The notes beneath the pieces are model-generated. The model was not told the DNA's origin. It was given only the letters and a program-made list of their open reading frames with translations, and did no database searches. A stretch of 64,000 nt of DNA. Source: Siniperca chuatsi (taxonomy: Eukaryota > Chordata > Actinopteri > Centrarchiformes > Sinipercidae). The stretch covers positions 16,115,429 to 16,179,428 of the forward strand of contig NC_058056.1 of the NCBI RefSeq assembly GCF_020085105.1. Direction: 5' to 3'. This document shows, piece by piece, positions 1-10,430 of this stretch (its first letter is position 1; every line of letters starts with the position of its first letter). Made by a program: the position numbers and the translations under genes.

Positions 1-159
1 ATAGTATATTTGAAACTAAAAAATTCAAAAACATTCTTTAGAGATGGGTCCAATTTTCTTATTACAGAAAAACTACAGGTTATACCTTTGCTTGCCCTCA
101 CTGGTACATGACTAATTTAAAACTATATGGGTTCATAATGTACTGATGTCGGACATTAC

Positions 160-291
160 CTGTACACAGCACCAGTGCGAAGACGTACTTTCTCTGTCAC
201 CATGGCTAAAACATTTTCCCAGCTTCTAAGAGTATACTTTGGGATCCGTATTCGAGCTGGAGGAACCAAGACATCTCCGTTGGTAAAGACA
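160..291 (-). CDS. dcdc2c: dcdc2c exon 4: second DCX domain (start)
   Basis: A 132-nt exon encoding VFTNGDVLVPPARI, then MVTEK and LRTGAVYR. The donor GTAATG is seen. The rest of the domain lies to the left of the window. Confidence 0.88.
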
Positions 292-1678
292 CTATGAAAC
301 GCAACAAAAAAAATGACACACAGAGAGATAATCATTCAATTGTTGAAAAGGAAACGGGAAGAAAAACATTATTTCTTTACTATCTCCTTTTTACATTCAG
401 GATAACTTTGTATCCAGCTTAAAATCAACACTCACTTTATCGTGCAAGTCTCATCAGTAGTTCTCCTCCAGCGAGCAGAAGCTACTATTCTGCTGTGAAC
501 AACAGGTCGGATCTGAAAATGTCAAAACTATGGGTCAGACAATTAATATGGACCAGTGGTAAACAAGGAATGAAGCATTTTTAAGTCTCTGACTCAAACC
601 CGGATGAGTGATAACAGTACTTTTTTGTTTATCATCACTGTTTGGTATTATTGTCATTCAGACCACTGTAAAGGCAACTTTGTTGCACTAGCAGGATTTA
701 GGCTTCAGCCACCTGCAACCTCCCACTATAGATCGCTTTATAATCATACAGTATGGTCACACACAATATAGCAACTGAAAATAAAGGTCAGACTTAGTTT
801 AATCGTTTTCAGTACAACTGATCAAGCACAAAAAGGGATCTTACCTGTTCTTTTTTCTTTTTCTGTGGCTTCTTGGTTGTTATATCACAATAGCTGGAAG
901 GCATTAAAAAATCATGTATGACTCAAACCCAGGCTTCAGGTGCTACATGTGAAACTATACAGTTACTGATAAAGTTAGACGGAAGACATCTCTAGACCTG
1001 ATCACGGCAATTCAAATAAAATACTTACCTATAAAAAATTTGAATATAAAGTGCTTTAGACATTCTTGCTAACTAGACTATAAGAATACTGGTCCGCAAT
1101 AAGACAGCACATTAAACACAAATTTAGACTTTATTTAAGATACTGTATGTATGTGTGAATGTAGGCTAAGCACATAGAGGTTAATGAAATGGAGACATGT
1201 TTTAAGGACCTTGGAGTACCAACCCAGTCAAATGCCCACCAAACAAAAGAAGAAAACATATAGCAATGTAGCTAACCTAGCATACTGGCCGAAATAAATG
1301 CCCCTTCTCAGGGCCCAGGGTGGAGCTCGTCCTTGGTTAAAGTGACCTGACCTCCCTGCTATAACCCACACACACCTTACAGCATGGTACCTACTCCAGC
1401 TTTTTGAACTGCTCATTCCCGGCTGCAACATATACACTCCCATGCTTCAAGTCGTCCAAATGCTGAACTTTGTGGCCCTCTCTGGGAGTGTACAGCTTCC
1501 TCACGGCACCAAACGGAGCCTCGATCCCTCTGGTCAAATAGGTCAACAAGTTCTCAAAGGTTGACACCTGCCGCGGGTTCACAACTATTTTTCTTCCGGG
1601 AAAGAAACCGTCCCCGTTCCTGTAGACAATTATTGTTTTTGTCGGCGGCAGATCCCCTGTCCCTGCTGTGCCCGGCAT
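160..1678 (-). CDS. dcdc2c: Doublecortin domain-containing protein 2C-like gene, 5' part (partial)
   Basis: Four exons join in frame (284, 49, 77 and 132 nt) to give the first 180 residues; the gene continues past the left edge. The first DCX domain lies at about residues 15-95 (YRNGD and PFGAVRKLYTP motifs), followed by a lysine-rich linker (KKPQKKKK) and the start of a second DCX domain (FTNGD, then LRTGAVYR). DCX domains bind microtubules, and the DCDC2 family acts in cilia and on axonemal or cytoplasmic microtubules. The start is the only ATG just before the first domain, and no signal peptide is seen. Paralogue choice (2C rather than 2 or 2B) rests on adjacency to colec11, as I recall in human 2p25, more than on sequence. 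Confidence 0.88.
436..512 (-). CDS. dcdc2c: dcdc2c exon 3: linker into second DCX domain
   Basis: A 77-nt exon (acceptor TTTTCAG, donor GTGAGT) encoding IRPVVHSRI...SARWRR...TCTI, the family's lead-in to the second DCX domain. Confidence 0.87.
845..893 (-). CDS. dcdc2c: dcdc2c exon 2: end of DCX1 and basic linker
   Basis: A 49-nt exon between acceptor TTCCAG and donor GTAAGA. It encodes a lysine-rich linker (TTKKPQKKKKEQ) and ends in phase 0. Confidence 0.85.
1395..1678 (-). CDS. dcdc2c: dcdc2c exon 1 (coding): N-terminus and first DCX domain
   Basis: It carries the ATG and most of DCX domain 1. The donor GTAGGT falls inside a codon; joining to exon 2 gives KKLDYCDI, the DCDC2-family pattern. 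Reading past the donor meets a stop at once. Confidence 0.9.
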
Positions 1679-2404
1679 ACTTAGCTAACAGAAGCAGTTT
1701 AAACATCAATGGCGCTTGGCGTCAAAAGTAAATGTGACACTGGCAGATGTGTTGAGCCTCCGGAGACGTAACTGGAGATAGCATCTGATAGGGAAACCAC
1801 TTCTTCACATGAGAGGTGTATCATCAAGAAACCTGTCCACTGCCTGTGTTGTTGTTTGCTAGTTTCTTCTTCTTGTGTTCAGTTAACGTTAATTTAGTGT
1901 TTGATTCCAAAACTTAAGTGTTACCAAGGCAACCAGCAGGGGAGCATTAATCGATTCGTATGTATTTATCAGTAGTCATGTGAGATCTAGCCCATATTAA
2001 TTTGACTTCTTTTCTGTAACTAAATTGGGTTATAGTACTTTAAAATAATACTGTAGTATACTATATCTAATGCCCAACAAGCTAACACATTTTATATTGA
2101 AATTTCTTATTTCTCAATAGAGAAATTTCTCAATTTCTCATTTCTTTGCATTCTGTTATGAGTTGTGTGATTTTTATTTTAACAGGTGTTTGGGGAAATT
2201 TTATTTTGTCAATGGCCCTGAGTCCATATTTCTGTAAACTTTGGACCACTGGACTTCCATTAAATGAACCAGATTCAGCACAGTCCTTGATTATCTGCGT
2301 TTTCAAGACTGACTTTGGCATCATGTGCCTTAACATGGGCTGAGTTTTGCTTTGCAAGATAACCTTATTATTGTATACAAGTTGCAATAAATAATACATA
2401 ATTT

Positions 2405-2570
2405 TGACCATTTGGGAACAGAAAGACAGCAGCAAGCCTTGATATACCATACGCTGTATTGCCTTTAAGCAAACAACTGCCTACTACATTTGGCATAAAC
2501 AACCTACGACCTCCCGGCCATAAGCTCGCTTCTCTAACCTTTAGGCCACCACTGCCCATATTGATGAGAG
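2405..2570 (-). repeat. tRNA-derived SINE remnant
   Basis: The minus strand reads GTGGTGGCCTAAAGGTTAGAG, resembling a pol III A box, followed about 30 nt later by GGTCGTAGGTTG, resembling a degraded B box. This is the head layout of many fish tRNA-derived SINEs. Limits are approximate. Confidence 0.5.
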
Positions 2571-2734
2571 CCATTGGTACGCATAGTTTGAATAACCAAC
2601 TGAACAGGGTTACAGCTGCTTTACACCTCAATACCACCTCTATGCCCCAACCTCGTTGGCCATCCCCTCCTCTAGAATCTATCACATTTTTATCTGAAAG
2701 CATATCCTGATATTACCTGAACTGGCTGTTTATT

Positions 2735-2893
2735 TTATTACTTTTATGTATTTTATTTCTTTATATTTCATCATTCACTGTGGTATTTTATTTCTGTTGT
2801 TGTGAAGCACTTTGTACTTTGTTTTGATAAGTGCTCTATAAATAAAGTTTTATTATTATTATTATTATCATTATTATTATTATTATTATTATC
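2735..2893 (+). repeat. LINE-type 3' tail with (ATT)n microsatellite
   Basis: The sequence GAAGCACTTTG...AAGTGCTCTATAAATAAAG followed by ATT repeats resembles the 3' end of fish L2/CR1-like retroelements. It is similar to the tail of the LINE in the myo6 intron (GTAAAGCACTTTGAATTG...GCTATACAAATAAA). Confidence 0.55.
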
Positions 2894-4959
2894 TATCAAA
2901 GTATATGAAATAAGGATGTGAAACACTGTGGAGAGAGACAAAGTGCATCAATTTAAACAAGACAGGTGACTTGCTGACTGCGCTCCTGTAGCTTGCCTTT
3001 CCAATTTATTTTTTTTTTCTGTTTACTGGAAGATCAATTAAACTTTAGTCCATTTATTAAGAGCACAAGCTAAAACATCACTATTACAGTACAAAAATGA
3101 AAATATCCATGGTGGACATTGAAGTAGATATAACATCAGATGAAGAGTGTGCTTTTTTTCTCATTTTCATGCACTGTAGCCATATCTCCCATTTGCAGGC
3201 CATTTTTTCATCCCAGATTATCTGCCAGTCCACTTTTAGACACAGCTGTCCACATTGTTTACCACAAAAGTAACCAGAGATTGCACCAACAATGACACCT
3301 AATTGGTTTATTCCAGGCAACTCCTGGTCAATTAAATGCATAATTCATCTCAGCATTAATTATTCATTTCTTAAGGGATTGGTGCTGTCCTTTATTAGAA
3401 GAACTGTATCATGCATATTCAAATTCCTCTTCTTAGAGAGACTCAGTAGGCTATCATCTCAGCTGGGCTGCCCATCCTGAAAAAACAATAGCAGCCAGGA
3501 CTGTAAGACAGCGTCTATTAATTACACAACTAAACCATAGAGGATTTACAAAGATGAAAATGTCATATTAACCTAAGGTATGTAATGTCTTATTTTTGTC
3601 ATTCAGGAAACATTATGCTGTCATATTGTTACCACGTTTAATTAATTTATTATTATTTTAAACTCTCTTGTGTTTAGACAATACATTTAAATAAACAGTC
3701 CTGTCACAGCAAAACTGTCTGTGTTAATTTAGCTCAACACTATATGCCAGTGTGTTTGCTCCACATCGTCAGATTTAAATCACTGCTTAAGTTAAATTTC
3801 AACATTTTCCCCAAGGCAATATTAATATTGAAAAATCCCCAACAACACCAAATAAACATCCCTTAAAAAACATCAGTTAAATCTGCTCTGCAGCTTTAAA
3901 GTCTATATGGTGTTTTCCTTGAGTGGTCGCAATTTTTTTCTTAATGATCTTCTTCCCATCCTGTAACTGTAACACAATGTGTGATTACCCAAAGAAAAGA
4001 CTCCTGTGTCTTGTCAAGTGGCGAATCAGGGAGTAGCAGTGGGTGAGTTTCCTTGGTCACATTATGTAATCACTGTGCTCCAGTGGTTAAAGGTTCCCTG
4101 TGGAGTTTACTTGTCAACAAACCAAAGTTGTGTTTTCATTCTGTGTTACTCAGAAAAACACATTGTGTGTATCCTTGAGGAACAGATGTGATGAATGCAT
4201 TTTCCTTCCTCATAAAACACTTGCAAGACAATTGTTTATGTCCATGTTTACTAGCAAACAGTGTTTTTCTTTCTTGCCTTCCAATACTGCATAACTTGGC
4301 GCATTACGTGAGTTATTGCATCCAAAAGACTTTCGAATACTCCAGAGGGAGGTCTTATCTATTAACAGTGGGTTGGGGTTTTTTATATTATTATTTTAGA
4401 TAATAATAATAATGACAACTAGACGATTCTGATGGGGGTTTTTTTTGTTGTTTATTTTGTTTTTGCTGTTATTTATTCCCCCTTTTGTGCCAGAGAAACA
4501 AAGAAATCTTCATTATAAAAAAATAACTGAACTGTATGTCTTTGAACAAGCATAAATTCAATCATACAAATTTATGAAACAACATTTAATATAACCTTCT
4601 TTCACATGAAAAAATTTTGAAAAATAACTGCTTCAAAATCCCTTTTAGCCTGCTTTACAACAAATACAAATACGCAACCCAAAATTCAGCCAGTGCAGAA
4701 TTGATGTGATGCAACAGATAAACATTGGCCACTGCTATCCAAAACATAAGATATGAAATCATTTAAATAGTTACATCAGTAAAGTGCGAATAGCTACATT
4801 ATGTGTAGATACCTTTTAAACATGTGCACAGGCTGTTTTCACAGAAGATATTTCACAGTAGGAAAGCCACAGGTGTAATTAATAAAATGAATGATGGCTG
4901 AATTTGTTACTGTTTCAATTTCAGGGCCCAGGTATTGTGCAGCTTACTGGGACACTTGA

Positions 4960-5050
4960 ATAGAGCGGAGCCATCGTTAAAGTTATTAGTAACACCTGTG
5001 CTTTTCCTACTATGGCAAGTCAAAATGTCCCCCATGAAAAAGGCCTGTGG
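4960..5050 (+). repeat. Dispersed repeat, copy 1
   Basis: A segment running from GAGCCATCGTTAAAG through ACCTGTGCTTTTCC to ATGAAAAAGGCCT recurs, diverged, at 15070-15142 (CAGCCATCATTAAT...ACTTGTGCTTTTCC...ATGAAAAAGGCCT). The family is not identified. Confidence 0.5.
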
Positions 5051-5759
5051 AGCAGCCACAGCCACTAAAGTTACATCCCAGTGTACGAAATTGCCACAAT
5101 GCTGTACAATTTTCATCCAGCGGGTGGGGGCTGTCTCACAGTGCTGGAGTTGGTTCAGCTACTGCTCTGGATAAATGTAGTCAGCTCAGGGGCAGAAAAT
5201 AATGCACAGACACTGTCACTCTCTCTCTTTTTTTATTATCAGTGAATCTTTATTTTACAACAACCGTCACATAACCTATTATATGAATATAGAATGAATA
5301 TTGTATTCCATTTCTCTGATTAAAAGCACCCAGCTGGAACCAAAATCTTTCTTTTAATTTCATATTTAATGCACAAACTACAGCCTTCTGCATTTGCTTA
5401 TTTGTCTTGTTTGTTGATGGCACTGTTGCAAATATTGCTCAGTGGATAGTTTGCATAACATAAAAACTCAATACATTGCCTGGCCATGCTTGAAACACTA
5501 AGGAACAGAGTATGAGATTAAGGGTGTACTTGAAAGTAACATTCTCACAAAAGAACAAAACCCCAGGATGTTTTGTGAGTTAAGAACATAAATAGCTTTT
5601 TATAGAAGAGAGAAAGTAGAAAATTTACTAGTTTGCACAACTTGCATGTAATTTTGTCATCCTATTTACAGATAGAAGATATAGCACAAACAGTACATCT
5701 AACATTTGTTCCATTATATTTATCCTTTCTTTAAGCAGTCTCTTTAGCATAGACTGAAC

Positions 5760-6151
5760 TCAGACACTGTCCTTGTCAAATTCACAAACAAAATACATGG
5801 TAGGGTGGCACGCTACATCAGTCCACTCCCCAGAGGCCACCATCTCAGCACAGTCCTCATCGTCATAAGCGTTGTTCGGCTCTCCTTTTCTCCATTTGCT
5901 GAAAGTGGTCATGGGAGAGAGGTCCACGTAGGTGAAGACACCCTCACGGTGCAGGTCATGAATGCCAATGTAGACTCTGTTCAGGCCCGCTTCAGTTATG
6001 TACCCCGCGATGGCCGTGTTGGCTCCCTCCTCCTTGGGCATGGCCAGGTGCCCTCCCCTCGTCTGGCAGTAGACCTCAGCGTCAGAGTAGCGTTTCTCCT
6101 CCTTCACCAACAGATAGACCTTACTGTCTGTCTCTTTTATGCCAGCAACAG
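5760..6151 (-). CDS. colec11: colec11 exon 6: C-type lectin domain and stop
   Basis: It opens with [24 protein letters not shown] is replaced by [20 protein letters not shown] carries the EPN motif and EWTDVAC the second motif. It ends FDKDSV then TGA. The whole CRD is in one exon, as in other collectins. Confidence 0.95.
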
Positions 6152-7588
6152 CTGCAGGGGAGGGCAGTGCTGAAAAATGAGCACTTGTATTTCTATAAAT
6201 TTCACATTGACATGTCCAGCATTTGCAGTTCTAATGAGGTACAAGTGAAGCAATAGCATGGATGGATAAAAGAACTGATCATGATGCAGATTAAATGTCA
6301 AAATGTTTTCAAAAATGCACAAGTGCTTTTTTAAACGAATGCTAAGATCATACCATTTTTAATGAATTTCAGTTCAGAGGAGAGCTGGGCCACAAGAATG
6401 TCCATTTCTCCAATCATCTTTCTCATTGGTGTGCACTCACATGGAACACCTGATAAGACAAAAATGTGGGGGATTACCACACGGCTGTCTTAATTAGTTC
6501 ACAGATTCCACCAAATGTGTCTGTCTAACCCTGGAATAATCACAACACGGTATAATATCTCACCTGGATCTCCATTAGGGCCCCTTGGACCTGGATCCCC
6601 TATGTCTCCCTTCATCCCTGAGATATGAAATGTAATTATCCATAAAACATGAAATATACTATACTTAATTCACTCCTAAACAACTACACGTAAAGTACAT
6701 TTTCTAATTACCTTTCATTCCACTTGGGCCCACTTTTCCATAACGTCCCATTACGCCTTTCTGACCTTTAAGCCCAGGTTGACCTGAAAAGAAGAATTAA
6801 TATTTTGTTACTGTGCAATCTATTTAAAAAAATATATTGTGTTAGACAACATTTCTGCACCTTAAAAGACTACAAATTAATTTGTGAAAATAATAACTGA
6901 AATTCTCAAACCACTATTTAATTTCACTAGGTACATTAATTAAAATGCTGAGTCTGTGTAATTTCCTCAAAAAGTATGTCAACACTCTCCACTCCTCATT
7001 AAGTTCTTCAGTAAACACTTGTCCACAGCAGTGGACTCCGCAAATCATTTCTCCTCCAACCTCTCACCCAAATGTAAACACATAGCCATCTCTGGATGGC
7101 CTGGTAGTGATGTAACAGCACATTATCAGCCCAAGCAATGCAATCTTTACCCCAGTTCTTTTTTCTTTCAGCTTAGTGGTAGCATGCATAAGTTTGGGTG
7201 TGTGGTAAATGTTTTCCCCTGCATTGAGAAACAAAAATATTCTGCAGTCATCTCCCTTTGTTGTAAGTGCAAAAACTATACCAGTCTCTCCAGGAGGGCC
7301 AACCCTTCCTGGTCTCCCCGGGGCTCCTTTTTGTCCTTTTTCTCCTGGTTCTCCTTTTGCAGAAGAAGAAAAAAATAATAAGAAAATACAAAGACAGATT
7401 CTATTTTCTGTTTTCCTAGTATGGTGTGCGTAAGAAAGTATGTAGAATGGTGTACCTTTGAGTCCAGGGACCAGGATCTGAACTGTGCAGGGCTCCTCTG
7501 CCAAGTGCTCTCCATACGTTGTCTGTAGTGTTAGTAAACTCAGCACAGACATTAGTATTAAGGGCAGAAACAGCTTCTCTCCTATCAT
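5760..7588 (-). CDS. colec11: Collectin-11 (collectin kidney 1, CL-K1), complete
   Basis: Six coding exons (133, 72, 72, 54, 96 and 392 nt) give 272 aa, close to the 271 aa I recall for human. Order: signal peptide (about 1-26, ending TTYG), a short Cys-containing N-terminus with VQILVPGLK, Gly-X-Y collagen repeats (about 45-112), the neck helix (about 113-150), and a C-type lectin domain to the C-terminus. The EPN motif (233-235) predicts mannose/fucose-type binding, and Cys 171, 243, 257 and 265 match the two CRD disulfides. Collectin-11 is a secreted pattern-recognition lectin that partners MASPs in the complement lectin pathway. The second calcium motif reads WTD, not the usual WND. Confidence 0.95.
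6354..6449 (-). CDS. colec11: colec11 exon 5: neck coiled-coil
   Basis: A 96-nt exon encoding VPCECTPM then the amphipathic trimerisation helix ending [10 protein letters not shown]. The CxC pair at the collagen/neck border is visible. Confidence 0.93.
6564..6617 (-). CDS. colec11: colec11 exon 4: collagen repeats
   Basis: A 54-nt exon, the classic collagen exon size, encoding [17 protein letters not shown]. Confidence 0.93.
6712..6783 (-). CDS. colec11: colec11 exon 3: collagen repeats
   Basis: A 72-nt, phase 1-1 exon encoding [19 protein letters not shown]. Acceptor TTTTCAG, donor GTAATT. Confidence 0.93.
7282..7353 (-). CDS. colec11: colec11 exon 2: collagen repeats
   Basis: A 72-nt, phase 1-1 collagen exon encoding [19 protein letters not shown] and GETG. 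Confidence 0.93.
7456..7588 (-). CDS. colec11: colec11 exon 1 (coding): signal peptide and N-terminal segment
   Basis: It encodes [12 protein letters not shown], a leucine-rich signal core, then [14 protein letters not shown]. It ends in phase 1 at donor GGTACAC. On the minus strand an acceptor-like CTCATTTCTCCAG at about 7618-7630 suggests an upstream noncoding exon is spliced about 30 nt before the ATG. Confidence 0.93.
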
Positions 7589-7591
7589 CCT

Positions 7592-7597
7592 TTACAT
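7592..7597 (-). promoter_or_regulatory. Start-stop upstream ORF before colec11 ATG
   Basis: ATGTAA lies three bases before the colec11 start codon on the minus strand, inside the likely 5' UTR. Such minimal uORFs can hold initiating ribosomes. Its presence in mRNA depends on transcript structure. Confidence 0.6.
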
Positions 7598-7619
7598 GGG
7601 CTGGTTGGTGGGCTACACT

Positions 7620-10240
7620 GGAGAAATGAGAGATGAAGAAAATACAAATCATTTCACAAAATATATAAAGAGTGACTACAGATATCTTCATGACAATACC
7701 GTGTTTCAGAACTGAAACAGTGGAATCAGAAGTAAAAGTTTGTTTCAGCAGCAAAACAGAAAAAAAAGTAATGCCACAAAGTAATTCCATAATATATTAC
7801 TATAAAGTCATTATCCATTACATCCAGTTTGCAGGCTACTGAATTCCTGAGAAAACACGCCTTACTGCAATAAGTGAACATCCCATTTAAATAAAAACCT
7901 ATACATGCAGCATTTGTTTCATAAATATTTCCCCGAAAAGAGTTTTGCAAAATACATGATTTCTTTATCCTAAGAAATATTTGGTAGTTGTGAAAATCCC
8001 CACCACACGTTTGAAGCCATAGATACAAGTTTAAAAAAAGAAAATAATTATTTTAAATCAATCCATGCATATCCTCTAGATGAGTTAATGTTTGATATTA
8101 TAAGTATTTAAGGATGGAAGTAACATCCAGAATCACATTTGCCTAAACCAACAACATATTCAGCTTTTTTGTTATAAACTTGGCAACACAGGAATAAATA
8201 TAACCCCAGAGAAAAAAAACTGTTATCATGGGTTTAACAGTATACTGCATTTCAAAATGGCCTACCTGTAGAGATATTTCCAAACAGAAATAGAGAAGTA
8301 TTGCCAGCTTGCAAAGACTTGCAGGAGCTTTGAACACTGGTGGTCCTACAGAAGCATTTCATGTTCCTCCACAGGCACCACAGAATGTGTGTGATAGGAC
8401 ATTTCATAAACAGTTCACAGATAAAGTCCGAAGCAGCTGGGGCCTCACAGATAATTGGCTGGGAAAGTAGTTGAGTGATTGACAGTGGAGGGGCCCGATA
8501 AATACACTGACTCAACCTCAAACTATCACAAAACCTTTGAAATAATTGCACATGTATAATAACAGTATAACGTTTATTATTAGCATTTATCTTAACAAGT
8601 GACATAGCCACCCTATGTAGCTGTAGTATTGATTTACCTATGCTTCAGTTTGTTTGGGGTGCCTGAATTCTTTCATAAAAATTTTATTTTATAATGGGTT
8701 GTGTGAAATTGCCTTATGCATTTCATTGTAGATGCTAAATAATGTACCAGTTCCATGTATGTATTTTATGCTTTGTGTAATATAATTACAAACAACTTTA
8801 CTATCTACATTCTTTTGAAATGTACTATATTTTGTGTCTGCAAGTTCTTACTTAAACAACACTGTTTATTCCTAAATTGCAGTCTGGTGTGTGTGTGTTT
8901 CTAAGGAACAATAGAGATACTGCTGAGTCTACCCTGAAGCTAAAACGTACATACCACAGGAGTTAAATCTATCATGATCACATTTTCTAAGGCATGACTG
9001 CAAGTTTTGCGTAATTCTGTCTCCAAGAGTCAATCCAAGTTAAGCATTTAGGATTTAACATGAATGTGATACTTCACTTATATAACATTTCTGCCATTAT
9101 GATCTCCCAAGAGTGTGCTGGTTCCTTGTGATGATTAACTCTCCAATGCATCCCTTCTCTCTCTTTGGGATTTTGCTTCACATATACAGATATGCTTATC
9201 CCATTTTTTGACCACCTGAGGGAGCCATTGTCTGTGCAAGTACAGTAGTGGACCTCCACAAAAACTACTGGTCTGTATCTTAAATGTACAATTACTTTTT
9301 GCAATACATCAGTTAGAATTACTGTGACTAACATAACACATAGTCAAAATTACAAAATAAATATATTTTCAGGCTTTAAATAGACTTAAATCCTAATATT
9401 TGCATGTGTTCATCTTGACCAGACTGAAAAGGAATTAACAAAAATACAAAATGGTGAATGATGAATAATTCCCGTCCATAATTGTACAGTAGTTGTTGTT
9501 TGGAGACTAGGATGAACTGTGGGATCCCAAAATAATATATGTAAGTGGTGCTTGTCTTTGTTGTGCATTATTTAGGATGTCCTGCAAGTTCTAATGTGGA
9601 CTTTTAACTTGTGACAAAAATATGTTATGTTAATGTTTACATGCTCTCATCTAGAGTCAGTAATCAGATATGGTCCAATACAGGAGTATCAGATATCCTA
9701 ATTAGATTTACAAACCCAGTGGTGGCTTTCAATGGTGGATTGGGTGTCTCCTTCAAAAATCCCCCCAAAAGTTTTAGATTACCTGCCTCTCAAATATTCA
9801 TGACTCTCAAGGCAACATTTGCTGTCTTTTCATTGAAGCCAGTGCAGTAGCCTAGTTGTATGTGTCCTCTAACTCCAGTTTTATGAATATATTGAAGTTA
9901 AATATTCCTCACATTGACATACTGAAAACTGTATTTACAGTGCAAGTGTATGTGTTAATATATGGGGCCAAGCACACAGTTTCCAGAAATGTGTCAATAT
10001 GTTAGATATATTTTATTGTTTACTCTATCTAACCTGATTTTTAAAATTGAATGTTACAACAAAGTGTCGTGCATACTTGAAAAGGGGTTTAAAATGGCAC
10101 ATGTTCTCTGTTGCTGTGAGGGGGTAAAAGCCAAATTTGGAAATATGTGATATTAAATAAATGTTAGACTAAAAAACTGCCAGTTTAAAAAAAAATTACC
10201 TGACACAGGATCTTACGCGCAGCACTTCAACGCACCTTCA
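7620..10240. other. Intergenic region between head-to-head colec11 and myo6
   Basis: About 2.6 kb with no recognised coding exon; small ORFs look random. It must hold the colec11 5' region and perhaps shared regulatory DNA. No clear transposon ends were seen. Confidence 0.5.
8266..8500 (-). promoter_or_regulatory. Candidate colec11 promoter and 5' noncoding exon
   Basis: The minus strand has an AP-1-like TGAGTCA (about 8510), a TATA-like GTATTTATC close after it, and an exon-like end TCTCTACAG followed by GTAGGC at 8265. The acceptor just before the colec11 ATG needs such an upstream exon. No coding potential is recognised. Confidence 0.3.
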
Positions 10241-10257
10241 GTAGTGTACAGTCAGAG

Positions 10258-10265
10258 TGACGTCA
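10258..10265 (+). promoter_or_regulatory. Palindromic cAMP-response element (TGACGTCA) at myo6 promoter
   Basis: A perfect 8-bp CRE lies in a locally GC/CpG-richer stretch (about 10215-10330) directly before the probable myo6 first exon. Binding by CREB/ATF is inferred from the motif only. Confidence 0.6.
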
Positions 10266-10269
10266 CCTG

Positions 10270-10430
10270 TGCTCACCGGAGCGCGAGCACAATCATACAG
10301 ATAGCCTGCAGCGCCGGGAAGAAAGACCGAGAAAGTTGGACTACTGCTACAACTACACATCCGTATGAGGGACTTAATACGCATTGCTGTCGCCCTGAAC
10401 GTAAATTTGACTGTCTGAAGGATAAGAGTC
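10270..10430 (+). other. myo6: Probable myo6 5' noncoding exon 1
   Basis: A CpG-bearing segment ends with donor GTAAGT after AAGAGTC. The first coding exon has a clean upstream acceptor (CTCTCCCAG at 14375-14383), so at least one 5' noncoding exon must exist; this is the best candidate. Its start is not determinable. Confidence 0.55.

Larger units (their letters stand above)
1679..5759. other. Intergenic DNA between dcdc2c promoter and colec11 3' end
   Basis: No coding exon is recognised. It holds the dcdc2c upstream region, a SINE remnant, a LINE-type 3' tail with an ATT repeat, and a degraded dispersed repeat near 4960. colec11 3' UTR sequence probably occupies the right end; TTTATT at 5232 (AATAAA on the minus strand) is one possible polyadenylation signal. 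ORFs here are short and lack family features. No allantoicase (allc) exon was noticed, although that gene separates the two neighbours in human as I recall. Confidence 0.6.

Noticed and set aside
2130..2710. ORFs of 83-111 codons on both strands
   Set aside because: They overlap a SINE remnant and lack any recognisable domain or splice context.
5805..6173. 122-codon plus-strand ORF
   Set aside because: It is antisense to the colec11 lectin-domain exon.
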